Source: UBA7957 sp965224675 (GTDB lineage Bacteria > Pseudomonadota > Gammaproteobacteria > Granulosicoccales > Granulosicoccaceae). Taken from it: 64,000 bases of DNA. Both the position numbers and the translations under genes were made by a program. This document shows, in pieces, positions 1-8,932 of the stretch. The notes beneath the pieces are model-generated. The model had not been told where the DNA came from, did no database searches, and worked only from the letters and a program-made list of their open reading frames with translations. The DNA lies in the NCBI GenBank assembly GCA_965224675.1, contig CBDDAA010000004.1, positions 2,418,001 through 2,482,000 of the forward strand, in the 5' to 3' direction. Within the stretch, counting starts at the first letter, position 1. The number at the start of each line of letters is the position of its first letter.

Positions 1-281
1 AAATCAAAATGCGGTGTTGAGCCGCGAATGACAGCACCTAATGCAATAATGCCATCGTAATTTCCTGATTCCGCTAATTTTTTAGCCGCAAGTGGCATCT
101 CATAGGCACCTGGCACTTTAACAATAGTAATATCAGACTCGCTTACCCCACTACGTATAAGAGAATCTAACGCACCGCTAAGCAAACTGTTTACAATGAA
201 GCTGTTGAAGCGTGCGGTGATAATCGCGTATTTTGCCGGGCCGGTTGTCAGCCGTCCCTCATAAGTCGTAATCTGAGACAT
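1..281 (-). CDS. ribH: 6,7-dimethyl-8-ribityllumazine synthase, 3' end outside the window
   Basis: Lumazine synthase condenses 5-amino-6-ribitylamino-uracil with 3,4-dihydroxy-2-butanone 4-phosphate, the penultimate step of riboflavin synthesis. The reading frame starts with ATG at 281 and runs off the left edge, giving about 93 residues. Family hallmarks are visible: an N-terminal stretch ARFNSFIVNSLL, the substrate loop VPGAYEMPLAAK, and GAVIRGSTPHFD, which leads into the active-site region. It lies 11 bp downstream of the ribBA-type gene on the same strand, so the two very probably form one riboflavin operon. The C-terminal part is not in the window. Confidence 0.93.
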   Translation of the reverse strand, partial: MSQITTYEGRLTTGPAKYAIITARFNSFIVNSLLSGALDSLIRSGVSESDITIVKVPGAYEMPLAAKKLAESGNYDGIIALGAVIRGSTPHFD

Positions 282-292
282 CTAATTTCCTG

Positions 293-1417
293 TTATTCAT
301 TAATAAAATCAACAACTTCAAGGTCAAATCCAGCCATGCCGTGAAATACCTTTGGCGCACTCATCAAGCGCATTTTATGTACGCCCAGATCAGCAAGTAT
401 TTGCGCCCCTATGCCATAGGTACGTATGTCTTGTGGCTGCTCATTTTTTTCTATCGATTCACCTTGGGTATAACTATTTTGCAGCTGCTGTATATTGCGA
501 ATTAAAGCACCTGGGTCTTGTGGTGGGCGCAGTAAAACCAGTACACCTCCCTCCTCCATGTCACCAATTCGGCGTAAAGCATCACGTAAAGGCCAACCTG
601 CCCCTACATTAGATCCCAAACTGTCTGATAGCAAATCCTCAACATGCACACGCACAGCAATCGCCCGTGAATGATCCACTTCCCCCTTGACCAAGGCCAG
701 ATGTAAACCGTTCTCCACCACATCTTGAAACGCATAAAGACGAAACTGACCAAAAACACTAGGAAAATCATGTTCTAGTACTCGCTCAATCGTCCGTTCA
801 TTGTGAATACGATAGCGAATTAAATCTTCAATTGTACCAATTTTAAGGTCGTGTTTAAGCGAGAACGCTTCAAGATCAGGTCTACGTGCCATGGTGCCAT
901 CTGGATTTAAAATTTCTACAATGGTTGCCGCCGATTGTAAGCCAGCCAATCGGGCCAGATCACAGGCGGCTTCCGTGTGCCCAGCCCTCGCCAAAACACC
1001 GCCATCTTGTGCCATCAACGGGAAAATATGTCCAGGCTGTACAATATCTTCAGGTCGTGCTTCAAGCGTCACAGCCGCCTCAATAGTTCGTGCACGATCT
1101 GCCGCTGAGATACCTGTTGAAACGCCGCTTGCAGCTTCAATTGATACCGTAAAATTTGTCCCATGTGATGTTTGGTTATTATGGGTCATCAGTGGCAATC
1201 GCAAACGTTGACAATGTTCACGGCTCAGAGGCAAACATATTAGTCCACGACCATATTGAGCCATGAAATTAATATCATCAGGACGCGTTAATTCTGCAGC
1301 CATTACGAGGTCACCCTCGTTTTCACGGCTTTCATCATCAAGTAGAATCACCATTTTGCCTTGGCGAATATCTTCTATTATCTCTTCAGTGGTATGCATT
1401 GCTTGTTTTATATCCAT
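293..1417 (-). CDS. ribB: 3,4-dihydroxy-2-butanone-4-phosphate synthase fused to a degenerate GTP cyclohydrolase II domain
   Basis: The N-terminal ~200 residues are a complete DHBP synthase (RibB), which makes the four-carbon riboflavin precursor from ribulose 5-phosphate; DDESRENEGDLVMAAE is the acidic metal-binding loop, and GHTEAACDLARLAG is also typical. The C-terminal ~170 residues align with GTP cyclohydrolase II, but the region where RibA carries its three zinc cysteines reads VHVEDLLSDSLGSNVGAGW, with no cysteine at all. RibBA homologues with such an inactivated second domain are known in proteobacteria (RibBX type). I infer that only the DHBP synthase activity remains and that a separate ribA exists elsewhere. 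It precedes ribH in the same operon. Confidence 0.93.
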   Translation of the reverse strand: MDIKQAMHTTEEIIEDIRQGKMVILLDDESRENEGDLVMAAELTRPDDINFMAQYGRGLICLPLSREHCQRLRLPLMTHNNQTSHGTNFTVSIEAASGVSTGISAADRARTIEAAVTLEARPEDIVQPGHIFPLMAQDGGVLARAGHTEAACDLARLAGLQSAATIVEILNPDGTMARRPDLEAFSLKHDLKIGTIEDLIRYRIHNERTIERVLEHDFPSVFGQFRLYAFQDVVENGLHLALVKGEVDHSRAIAVRVHVEDLLSDSLGSNVGAGWPLRDALRRIGDMEEGGVLVLLRPPQDPGALIRNIQQLQNSYTQGESIEKNEQPQDIRTYGIGAQILADLGVHKMRLMSAPKVFHGMAGFDLEVVDFINE

Positions 1418-1487
1418 AATTATTGTGACCCAACTCGATTCATTCTATAGAGGTACACTTATATATTTTGATCGTGCCGCCCTCAAC

Positions 1488-1802
1488 TTATTTTTTATCC
1501 ATCACGCGAGTTGAATAGCGTTTAATATTACCAAAGTAAGGGTAGATAACCCACCGGGAGCAAATGAGTGATGCTTTCAGATTGTATTTAAAAATGCGCC
1601 ATACTGCGTTGTTCATGATTGATTTGCAATACGTTAACCTTCTCCTCATAAATTTTAGCGCTTTTTTAAGCTCAACAATAAACCCGACCTCAAGCATTTT
1701 TCTTCTTACATCGGCGTGACGAGAAATACCTTTTGGCAGGTTTAACCAATAGTTTGGATGCGCTGCAATATGGGATAGAGTAATCAGGATGTCTTTCGCC
1801 AA
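1488..1802 (-). CDS. hypothetical protein overlapping the cysS 3' end (doubtful)
   Basis: An open frame of about 104 codons with a TTG start at 1802 that overlaps the last 19 bases of cysS in another frame. The product is basic, rich in Lys and Arg, and has a plausible folded N-terminal half (HPNYWLNLPKGISRH and on). I recognise no family. Upstream there is only a weak AAGG-type ribosome site, so expression would depend on coupling to cysS. It could be a remnant of a longer gene or a chance frame. If it is not real, the stretch from 1418 to 1783 is an intergenic region in which I see nothing else. Confidence 0.3.
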   Translation of the reverse strand: MAKDILITLSHIAAHPNYWLNLPKGISRHADVRRKMLEVGFIVELKKALKFMRRRLTYCKSIMNNAVWRIFKYNLKASLICSRWVIYPYFGNIKRYSTRVMDKK

Positions 1803-3172
1803 TCAGTTTTGCCTTGTTTGTCTTCGAGCACAATGGATTGTTCCAGCAGGAGATCACGTATCCGATCTGCTTCAGTGAAATCTCCTCGGGTTCTTGCCTG
1901 AGTGCGTTGTTCAATTAGTAGATATATTTCCTCTTGGCTAATTGAATCTTCATCCGAGCCGGAGGCTTTTAGGAATTGCCCGGAATCAGTTTGGAGAATG
2001 CCCAGGCGGGCGCCCAGTGATCGAAGCGTAACAGCCAGCGCAGTTTTTATGGTGGCTTGTTGTTCCTTATTGAGTTTGCTGGCAAGTTCAAATAAAACAG
2101 CTAAGGCTTCAGGTGTATTGAAGTCGTCATCCATTGCGCTTTCAAAGCGCTTGACATAGGATTCAGTCAAGGCGACTGTTTTATCAATTCCAGGCTGATT
2201 CTTCAGAGCCGTATATAGTCGTGTCAATCCAGCGCGTGCATTATCCAATTGTTGTGTCGAGTAGTTCAAAGGGCTTCTATAATGGCTGCCTAGCATGAAA
2301 AAACGAATTTCCTCGCCCTTGTACTTTTTTAGAACCTCACGGATAGTGAAAAAATTATCCAATGATTTGGACATTTTTTCATCATCAATTCGAACAAATC
2401 CATTGTGCATCCAATAGTTCACAAATTGCTCATTGTTCACCGCTTCGCTTTGTGCAATTTCATTCTCGTGATGCGGAAATTTTAGATCTAAACCACCCCC
2501 ATGAATATCGAAATGGCTACCAAGGCATTTACCTGCCATTGCTGAGCATTCAATATGCCATCCAGGTCGGCCATTACCCCATGGAGAGGGCCAGGCAGGT
2601 TCATTGATTTTTGCAGCTTTCCACAAAACAAAATCAAGAGGGTCTTGCTTGTTGCTATCAATCTCAACTCGTTCCCCAGCCCTTAGTTCATCCAATTTAT
2701 GTCCAGAGAGTTTTCCATAGCCATCGAAGCTGCTGATAGAATAATAGACATCATCATTATCGGCAACGTAAGCATGCTTACTTTCAATTAATCGACTGAT
2801 CATGTCGATTATTTCAGGAAAGTTGTCGGTCGCTTTGGGCTCTAAGTCAGGTCTAAGATTATTGAGATTTCTTTCATCTTCATGCATTGCCTCTGTAAAC
2901 CGCTCAGTAAGCACTTTAATCGATTCTTTATTTTTCAAAGCCCGTTGGATAATTTTATCATCAATATCAGTAATATTACGCACATAGGTTACGGCATAAC
3001 CGCGTGATTTGAAATGTCGGTAAACAATATCAAACACCACCATCATTCGTGCATGACCAATGTGACAATAGTCATATACCGTAATGCCGCATACGTACAT
3101 TCGCACTTCATTGGGAGTTATAGGTTTGAATGATTCTTTTATATTGGTCAACGTGTTATAAATTTTTATCAT
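1784..3172 (-). CDS. cysS: cysteinyl-tRNA synthetase
   Basis: Charges tRNA-Cys with cysteine in the cytoplasm. The 462-residue length is normal for the family. The class I signature HIGH is present at residues 37-40 within YDYCHIGHARM, and the KMSKS loop appears as DDEKMSKSLDN near residue 267. The zinc-site residues are also in place: Cys28 in YVCGITVYD, GWHIECSAM, and HHENEIAQSEA. The C-terminal DALR/anticodon region ends in ADRIRDLLLEQSIVLEDK, the usual CysS tail. The gene is monocistronic or coupled to the small frame overlapping its end. Confidence 0.97.
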   Translation of the reverse strand: MIKIYNTLTNIKESFKPITPNEVRMYVCGITVYDYCHIGHARMMVVFDIVYRHFKSRGYAVTYVRNITDIDDKIIQRALKNKESIKVLTERFTEAMHEDERNLNNLRPDLEPKATDNFPEIIDMISRLIESKHAYVADNDDVYYSISSFDGYGKLSGHKLDELRAGERVEIDSNKQDPLDFVLWKAAKINEPAWPSPWGNGRPGWHIECSAMAGKCLGSHFDIHGGGLDLKFPHHENEIAQSEAVNNEQFVNYWMHNGFVRIDDEKMSKSLDNFFTIREVLKKYKGEEIRFFMLGSHYRSPLNYSTQQLDNARAGLTRLYTALKNQPGIDKTVALTESYVKRFESAMDDDFNTPEALAVLFELASKLNKEQQATIKTALAVTLRSLGARLGILQTDSGQFLKASGSDEDSISQEEIYLLIEQRTQARTRGDFTEADRIRDLLLEQSIVLEDKQGKTDWRKTS

Positions 3173-3406
3173 TTAAATTTGAAGCTCAGTTATCAATCCC
3201 AGATATGGATAAAATCACTAAAAATAATCAAGTACTCTTTAGTGCGGGGACTTATTCTATAATAGGTATCAGGGGCGCAATCAATGCTTTTGATTGCTTT
3301 GCAACATATATTTTTTGTTTGAAAATTTCATCTAAACATAATGGCTAAACCAACAAAACAAATGCCTGCTCTCTCCTATGCAAATTTATCTTGTACATTA
3401 TAGTTT

Positions 3407-4003
3407 TTATAACCATATTGCGATTGCAGAGTAGATTGTGAGAAATACAATTGTCGTACTAAACACCTTTTGCCACAAAGGATTACTCAGATAGTGTTTA
3501 ATGCTTGCACCTAAGGCTGTCCAAAGGCCAACACAAGGAAGGGTGATCAAACAAAATACAGCACATAACGTCGCTACTGACAAAACAAATGGCTGATAAG
3601 AGGGAATAAAAACAGAAGCGCCGGTTATTGCCATAACCCAGGCCTTTGGATTTGCAAATTGAAAAAGTGCTGCATTAATAAAGGACATCGGCCTTGCTTG
3701 ACTATTGTTAGTACGGCTATCGACTACTACATTACTTCTTAAAGACCACGCCAAATACAATAAGTAACCCGTTCCAAATATCTTTAGCCCAAGATAGGCT
3801 TGGGGAACACGCAATAAGATTGAACCAAGACCATAAGCACACAAAATGAGTTGAATGCCGAAGCCCAATGGAATTCCCAGCATATGAGGTACTGTTTTTT
3901 TAAAGCCAAAACTGATACCTGATGCAGTGAGCATAATATTGTTGGGGCCGGGTGTGATTGAAGCTACCAAAGCATAACTCGCCAGTGGCAATAGCGTTTC
4001 CAT
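3407..4003 (-). CDS. LysE/RhtB-family amino-acid exporter
   Basis: Inner-membrane exporter of the LysE/RhtB superfamily, which exports amino acids or their analogues. The start is placed at ATG 4003 (METLLPLASYAL), because the N-terminal signature SITPGPNNIMLTASG must follow the first membrane helix closely; a longer frame back to 4063 adds a non-typical hydrophilic stretch. About six hydrophobic segments are visible, and FANPKAWVMAITGA is the second family motif. The product is 198 residues, the normal length. Substrate cannot be told from sequence. It stands alone, divergent from the cyclophilin pair. Confidence 0.88.
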   Translation of the reverse strand: METLLPLASYALVASITPGPNNIMLTASGISFGFKKTVPHMLGIPLGFGIQLILCAYGLGSILLRVPQAYLGLKIFGTGYLLYLAWSLRSNVVVDSRTNNSQARPMSFINAALFQFANPKAWVMAITGASVFIPSYQPFVLSVATLCAVFCLITLPCVGLWTALGASIKHYLSNPLWQKVFSTTIVFLTIYSAIAIWL

Positions 4004-4504
4004 AATATCTATAATTCTGTATTTTTTATCGGATTTGTGAGTTTTACCAGCCAACAATAACAAAATCTGTCAAACAGACAATCGATAATCTAACTGATAC
4101 ATTCGTATCAGGGCGAAAGTCTTGAAACAGAGATAACTTCCTGTTGTTCTTGGCACGAATTATATGTTAAACCTTGATCAATATTCGTACTATTCGCTGT
4201 CTTTATACGAGATATTCTATTTACGTACATGCAATGGGGGTAATTCACAATGGTTGAAACAGTACCTGTTTATCGTCCGAAAACCACGCTTAAACTAAGC
4301 ATATCTCGCGACGACCACCTTTCTTGCATAAACTCCCAGGTGAGCACAAATGTGCATCATTGATCACGATAGCATAACATTCAGGCGCTCTATTATACCT
4401 CATACGCCCGTCCACGCATTACGCGATGGATAATACCTTTCTCAGTGTTACTAAAAAAACTAAAATTCATGCGATAACTTGAGTTAACTAATTTTAATGC
4501 GAGA
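4004..4504. other. intergenic region, divergent between exporter and cyclophilin genes
   Basis: This 500-bp region separates the divergently transcribed LysE-type gene and ppiA, so it should carry both promoters. It contains one possible very short frame on the plus strand (4250-4363, 37 codons, preceded by a GGGGG ribosome-site-like run) with no recognisable similarity. I see no RNA gene, strong hairpin terminator or repeat. Confidence 0.4.
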
Positions 4505-5158
4505 TTGCATATGTTGATCCGATCTTTAATCCGAACCGCTGTCATTTTTATGGTTTGCCTGAGCACTTTTTCATTAGCCAGTGCACAATCTGATAAAGTA
4601 AAAATCGAAACCAATATGGGGGATATGATAGTTGAACTTTACCCTGAGGAAGCACCCTCTTCTGTTGATAACTTTAAAAAATACATAAATGATGGATTTT
4701 ATGAAGGTACGATTTTTCATCGAATCATTGATGGTTTTATGATCCAGGGCGGTGGATATACCGCAGACTACGCAAAAAAAGATACACAGGCACCGGTTGA
4801 GAATGAAGCTAACAATGGCCTGAATAATGATAAGTACACGGTCGCTATGGCACGAACTTCGGCGCCACACAGCGCGACATCCCAGTTTTTTATCAATACA
4901 GCAGGCAATGATTTTTTAAATCACACGGGCATGGATATGCGAGGCTGGGGTTATACGGTATTTGCCCGGGTAATTGAAGGGCGCGAGGTTGTTGATAAAA
5001 TTGGTACCTCTGCAACCGGCTCTGGCGGCCCTTTTCCTCGAGATGTCCCGATAGAGGCTGTGATCATTAACCGCATATCCTTTGTATTGCCTGATACCAG
5101 TGTCCCAACTCCGAGTCAATCGCAAGCTGAAACGCCTGAAAAAAAAGCAAAGCAATAA
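4505..5158 (+). CDS. ppiA: peptidyl-prolyl cis-trans isomerase, cyclophilin type, exported
   Basis: A cyclophilin that isomerises prolyl peptide bonds, here in the periplasm. Residues 1 to about 27 form a signal peptide ending in ASAQ. The cyclophilin core follows, with GTIFHRIIDGFMIQGGG (catalytic Arg in FHR), MARTSAPHSATSQFFIN and the Trp of GWGYTVFARVIEG. The C-terminal ~25 residues are Pro/Gln/Lys-rich and not part of the fold. There is a second ATG two codons in (ATGTTG), so the start may be at 4511. It is followed 95 bp later by a cytoplasmic paralogue, suggesting a local duplication with one copy exported. Confidence 0.93.
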   Translation: MHMLIRSLIRTAVIFMVCLSTFSLASAQSDKVKIETNMGDMIVELYPEEAPSSVDNFKKYINDGFYEGTIFHRIIDGFMIQGGGYTADYAKKDTQAPVENEANNGLNNDKYTVAMARTSAPHSATSQFFINTAGNDFLNHTGMDMRGWGYTVFARVIEGREVVDKIGTSATGSGGPFPRDVPIEAVIINRISFVLPDTSVPTPSQSQAETPEKKAKQ

Positions 5159-5253
5159 AAATCCTGAACCAATGAATCTTCTTGCATCCATCGCTCGCTC
5201 TCACAATTCAGATTGAAATCCATAAATTTAGTTTTAATCGAGATAAGTTAACT

Positions 5254-5751
5254 ATGAAAGTACTTTTGAAAACGAACCACGGTGACATTACGCTGGAGCT
5301 CGATACTCAAGCAGCGCCAAAGACTTGCGAAAACTTTGCCCAATATGTGAATGATGGACATTACAACAACACTATTTTCCACCGCGTTATCCCTGGTTTT
5401 ATGGTTCAGGGAGGTGGCTTTGAGTCCGGCATGAATGAAAAGAACTCGCGCGAGACTATTATCAATGAAGCTAATAACGGGCTGGAAAATGAGATTGGCA
5501 CTATCGCCATGGCCCGCACAAACGAGCCACACTCTGCATCCGCACAATTTTTTATCAACCTCTCAAATAACGAATTTCTCAATTTCAAAAATGAATCAGT
5601 GCAAGGATGGGGCTACTGTGTATTTGGTAAAACAGTAGACGGAATGGACGCAGTTAACTCAATAGCCAAGGTCGAAACAGGAAGCAACGGCATGCATCAG
5701 GATGTTCCGCAATCTGATGTGATCTTGGAAAGCGCACAAATTATTGACTAA
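5254..5751 (+). CDS. ppiB: peptidyl-prolyl cis-trans isomerase B, cytoplasmic cyclophilin
   Basis: Cytoplasmic cyclophilin of 165 residues. The start is set at ATG 5254 (MKVLLKTNHGDITLELD), the usual PpiB N-terminus; an in-frame start at 5182 would add 24 non-conserved residues. The catalytic region NTIFHRVIPGFMVQGGGF, the segment ARTNEPHSASAQFFIN and GWGYCVFGKTVDGMD are all complete, and there is no signal peptide. The stop is 16 bp before the GTG start of lpxH, so the two genes are probably co-transcribed, as ppiB and lpxH often are in this class. Confidence 0.95.
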   Translation: MKVLLKTNHGDITLELDTQAAPKTCENFAQYVNDGHYNNTIFHRVIPGFMVQGGGFESGMNEKNSRETIINEANNGLENEIGTIAMARTNEPHSASAQFFINLSNNEFLNFKNESVQGWGYCVFGKTVDGMDAVNSIAKVETGSNGMHQDVPQSDVILESAQIID

Positions 5752-5767
5752 TCGGATTCACTTGTAA

Positions 5768-6502
5768 GTGTCCAGCCTTTTTATATCAGACCTTCACTTA
5801 AAACATGACTCGCCAGAGCTATCCACTTTGGCGTGTCAGCTTTTTCAAGAATTCGCTCCGCGTTTTGAGAACCTGTTTATTCTCGGTGATTTTGTAGAAT
5901 ATTGGTTAGGTGATGATGCCTACGATAATTCGCTTGACTCCGTATTCAATGCGTTAAGAAACCTTGCTCAATCAGGGGTAAAAATAAGACTGATGATGGG
6001 CAACCGGGACTTCTTGTTCGGAAAAGCATTTGCAACTGATTTGTCAATCACGCTCATCCGCAATGATGAATTCTTGTTTGAAGACGAGAATCTCCAGTTA
6101 CTATTACTACACGGAGATACATTGTGTACAGATGATCACGCTTATCAGCAATTAAGAAAGGTCTTACGAGATGAGCACTGGCAGTCTGATTTTCTGTCTA
6201 AATCCATTAGCGAGCGAATAATAGCAGCAGATAACCTGCGCGCTGCCAGTCGAGAGCAAATCAAGGGAAAACCAAGGGCTATAATGGATGTTAATCAAAA
6301 AAGTGTGGAACAGGTATTAATTCGTAATCAATTGACAACCCTCATACATGGGCATACACACCGACCCGGCGTACATGATTTTATTTTGCGTGGGCAAAAG
6401 GCCCGACGATTTGTGTTGGGAGATTGGCAGATTGATGGAGCTTTTATTGTAAGTTTGGAGAAGTCTGAATTAAATTTATTCAGGTGGCCAGAGAACTTCT
6501 GA
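5768..6502 (+). CDS. lpxH: UDP-2,3-diacylglucosamine diphosphatase
   Basis: Hydrolyses UDP-2,3-diacylglucosamine to lipid X, the fourth step of lipid A synthesis, at the cytoplasmic face of the inner membrane. The start is a GTG at 5768 (SSLFISDLHL). All metallophosphoesterase motifs are present in order: DLHL near residue 8, GDFVEYW near 41, GNRDFLFG near 80, LLHGDTLC near 116 and HGHTHRP near 197. Length of 244 residues is normal. Transcribed from just downstream of ppiB. Confidence 0.95.
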   Translation: MSSLFISDLHLKHDSPELSTLACQLFQEFAPRFENLFILGDFVEYWLGDDAYDNSLDSVFNALRNLAQSGVKIRLMMGNRDFLFGKAFATDLSITLIRNDEFLFEDENLQLLLLHGDTLCTDDHAYQQLRKVLRDEHWQSDFLSKSISERIIAADNLRAASREQIKGKPRAIMDVNQKSVEQVLIRNQLTTLIHGHTHRPGVHDFILRGQKARRFVLGDWQIDGAFIVSLEKSELNLFRWPENF

Positions 6503-6590
6503 AATGTCTACCTCTATAATGGTCGAGTTCGCTTAAAATTACCACTCGTGAACAACAGGGTCCTACAAAACAAACTGATCGAAGGGTCGG

Positions 6591-7373
6591 TTATTTGTTT
6601 AATTGTGCAGGCGAATAATGCGCGTATTTTTCAGGGATAATAAACAGGATTGATTGCATTTTTTGATTTTTTTTATAATCCATCAAAAAACGCTGACTGC
6701 CATTTTCTTTACTCCATACGATGGGCAATCCATAGTCAAGATAACGTGATGCGCCTAAAACATCATTCGCCAGCATACAATCTGAAATAAATTCGGTTGG
6801 CATATTTGAAAGATTATTTCGATTATTATTACTGAGTATTCTTTGATATTGATAAAGTATGGTAACGACATCCTTTAACAAGCCTTTTACTGAACTGACC
6901 TCAGTACATACTTTTCCATTCGCAAGCAACTTAAAGCTCTGCGGTTGCATACCTGCAATACTCGGTAGATTAGCGTCACCCAGTTTTTCTTCGTTTAATT
7001 TGAGGGACATCAATTTTTTCTGAATGGACGCGGGGAGCTGCTTTTTGAATGGTTTAATTTCCAGAACAGATCTGTCTGTATGGGTGATATTGAATACAAT
7101 ACCCTGTGCCTGATCAAAAAGTATAAAATCATCCTTATCCTTGCCATCATCGATTCGTAAATACCGATCATTGGCAATGAACCGGATAATACCTGGCTCC
7201 AAACCAGGCTCCTTCTCTTCAAAATACAATAGCGTGCTAATAATCGAATCTTCATCGGCCAGCAAATTTTTGCTGGAAACCACCAAGACAAACAGTAATA
7301 GAAAAAAAAGCTTAATATATATTAATTTGAAATATTTTATTTTATCCATCAAAAATCGTTCAAGCCTTTGCAT
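6591..7373 (-). CDS. conserved exported protein of unknown function
   Basis: A protein of about 260 residues with a strong N-terminal signal peptide (hydrophobic run after KLIYIKLFF, ending near NLLADEDS). The mature part is soluble and rich in beta-strand-like stretches such as RYLRIDDGKDKDDFILFD and a later Asp/Asn-rich segment; two Cys (in KVCTEV and SDCMLAND) could form a disulfide in the periplasm. The layout recalls periplasmic LolA-like or DUF4412-like carriers, but I cannot make that assignment. The start may be the second Met (7349), since the first overlaps the DUF455 gene by 14 bp. Last gene of the recO-side operon. Confidence 0.7.
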   Translation of the reverse strand: MQRLERFLMDKIKYFKLIYIKLFFLLLFVLVVSSKNLLADEDSIISTLLYFEEKEPGLEPGIIRFIANDRYLRIDDGKDKDDFILFDQAQGIVFNITHTDRSVLEIKPFKKQLPASIQKKLMSLKLNEEKLGDANLPSIAGMQPQSFKLLANGKVCTEVSSVKGLLKDVVTILYQYQRILSNNNRNNLSNMPTEFISDCMLANDVLGASRYLDYGLPIVWSKENGSQRFLMDYKKNQKMQSILFIIPEKYAHYSPAQLNK

Positions 7374-8202
7374 TACTTAATTCCAGAACCTGCAACTCGG
7401 CATCAGAAAATCCCGCTTGTTTTCGTGCATCATAGTTAAACGGACCGCGTATGAAACCCTGGGTATGGGTTTGGACTAACTCTGCGAATGTTTCCTCTGG
7501 ATTTAAATTTCTCTGCTGACAGAGATATCTGAACCAATAATTACCGATCTTAACATGTCCAATTTCATCTTGATAAATTATTTCCAGGATATCAGCACTT
7601 CGGGCATCGCCCACATGGCGTAATTTTTCGATCATCTTAGGAGCAACATCCAGCCCTCGGGCTTCTAATACACGGGGAACCAATGCCATTCGGACCATGA
7701 CATCATAATCTGTACGCACCGCCATATCCCAAAGACCATTGTGTGCAGGTAATTCACCATAAAAACAACCCAACTCATCCATACGTGTTGCCAATAAACT
7801 AAAATGATAGGCTTCCTCACTGGCAATTTGCGCCCAGTCCAAGACAAACTGCGTTGGCATTTTCTGAAACCGATACACAGCGTCCAAACCCAGGTTGATT
7901 GCATTAAATTCAATGTGTGCCAAAGCATGTAATAACGCCTGACGCCCCGACATAGAGCCAATAGCTCTGCGTGGAACATGCTTGCCATCAATGAGCTCGG
8001 GTTTTGCAGGGCGACCAGGAATTGCAACTTTTTCCACCGATGTGCATTTTGCCCCTAATACGATTTGCCGATTCTGTAAATCGGCATAGAAAGCCCGGGT
8101 CATTTCGAGTTTTTTCTTAATATCGCATTCCAGAAGGCACATCAATGCAATCTGAAAAACATTTGCAGAATCAGGTTGCATTGTTTTAGGTATTTTTTGC
8201 AT
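7360..8202 (-). CDS. DUF455 family ferritin-like protein
   Basis: A 280-residue protein of the DUF455 family (Pfam PF04305), which has a ferritin-like four-helix fold. Candidate di-metal ligands are seen as E and H in LAHIEFNAINLGLD, SEEAYHFSLL, LEARGLD and YQDEIGHVKIG, the spacing expected of a ferritin-like di-iron site. Molecular function is not established for the family. It overlaps recO by 17 bp and lies at the end of the rnc-era-recO run, an association that suggests co-expression with RNA-processing genes rather than a defined role. Confidence 0.9.
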   Translation of the reverse strand: MQKIPKTMQPDSANVFQIALMCLLECDIKKKLEMTRAFYADLQNRQIVLGAKCTSVEKVAIPGRPAKPELIDGKHVPRRAIGSMSGRQALLHALAHIEFNAINLGLDAVYRFQKMPTQFVLDWAQIASEEAYHFSLLATRMDELGCFYGELPAHNGLWDMAVRTDYDVMVRMALVPRVLEARGLDVAPKMIEKLRHVGDARSADILEIIYQDEIGHVKIGNYWFRYLCQQRNLNPEETFAELVQTHTQGFIRGPFNYDARKQAGFSDAELQVLELSNAKA

Positions 8203-8926
8203 AGATATGAAAAAGTTCCCGACTACGTAACGGTTTTTCTCCCAAGTGATGAAACAAAATAAAGCGCATCAGTTTTTTTGCTTCAGTCAACACTGACGCT
8301 TCTTTAAAACAAAGCTGCTCCATCGCCATCAGCGTATAGCCGGTTACGTTGACAGTAGCGCCGTTAGGATCATCACCATCTAAAGAAATAACCCCTCTTT
8401 CAGGACTATACTTATACATCTGAGTGGCTTCGATAGCCCTATTCTCATCAACACAATGCGCAAAATCAGGGATTAATCCCAATGCGCGTAGAGCTTTAAT
8501 TTCAAAGATCCTTAACAAGGGCTCCACATTTGTCTTTCGTTCCAAATTGCGTATTGACATATCATAGTTGGCAAACATCTCCATATTTTGTTCGCTCTTT
8601 GAGAGCAGGCGTTGTACTAACTCACTCAAGTAATATCCACAGGCTAAATAACTGTCACTCAGAAGAATGGGTTTACCTATTTCTTCTACATTGGTCAGTA
8701 CCGATAAATCACCACGACCTTGCCAGGAGATTAACAATGAACGAAAGGGTTGCAGTATGGCTCTGCGTGTTGAATTTGGCTGCTTTACACCTTTTGCAAG
8801 CAGAGATATACGCCCATATTCAGGCGTCAGTACATCGAGAATAGCACTGGTATCCCGAAAATCCCGACTATGTAAAATATAGGCTGGCTGTAATGATACA
8901 CGCTGAATATCGGAATCCGCTACCAT
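8186..8926 (-). CDS. recO: DNA repair protein RecO
   Basis: RecO works with RecR and RecF to load RecA on SSB-coated gaps. The N-terminal OB-fold domain is visible (AYILHSRDFRDTSAILDVLTPE followed by GRISLLAKGVK), as is the helical C-terminal domain with LRIFEIKALRALGLIPDFAHC. The zinc cysteines of some RecO proteins are largely absent, which is common in gammaproteobacteria. Length 246 is normal. It begins 6 bp after era and overlaps the DUF455 gene, so it is part of the lepB-rnc-era-recO operon. Confidence 0.95.
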   Translation of the reverse strand: MVADSDIQRVSLQPAYILHSRDFRDTSAILDVLTPEYGRISLLAKGVKQPNSTRRAILQPFRSLLISWQGRGDLSVLTNVEEIGKPILLSDSYLACGYYLSELVQRLLSKSEQNMEMFANYDMSIRNLERKTNVEPLLRIFEIKALRALGLIPDFAHCVDENRAIEATQMYKYSPERGVISLDGDDPNGATVNVTGYTLMAMEQLCFKEASVLTEAKKLMRFILFHHLGEKPLRSRELFHIYAKNT

Positions 8927-8932
8927 GCTATT

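Noticed and set aside
4250..4363. 37-codon frame with GGGGG ribosome-site-like run
   Set aside because: Too short, no similarity, and in a divergent promoter region; mentioned only in the intergenic entry.
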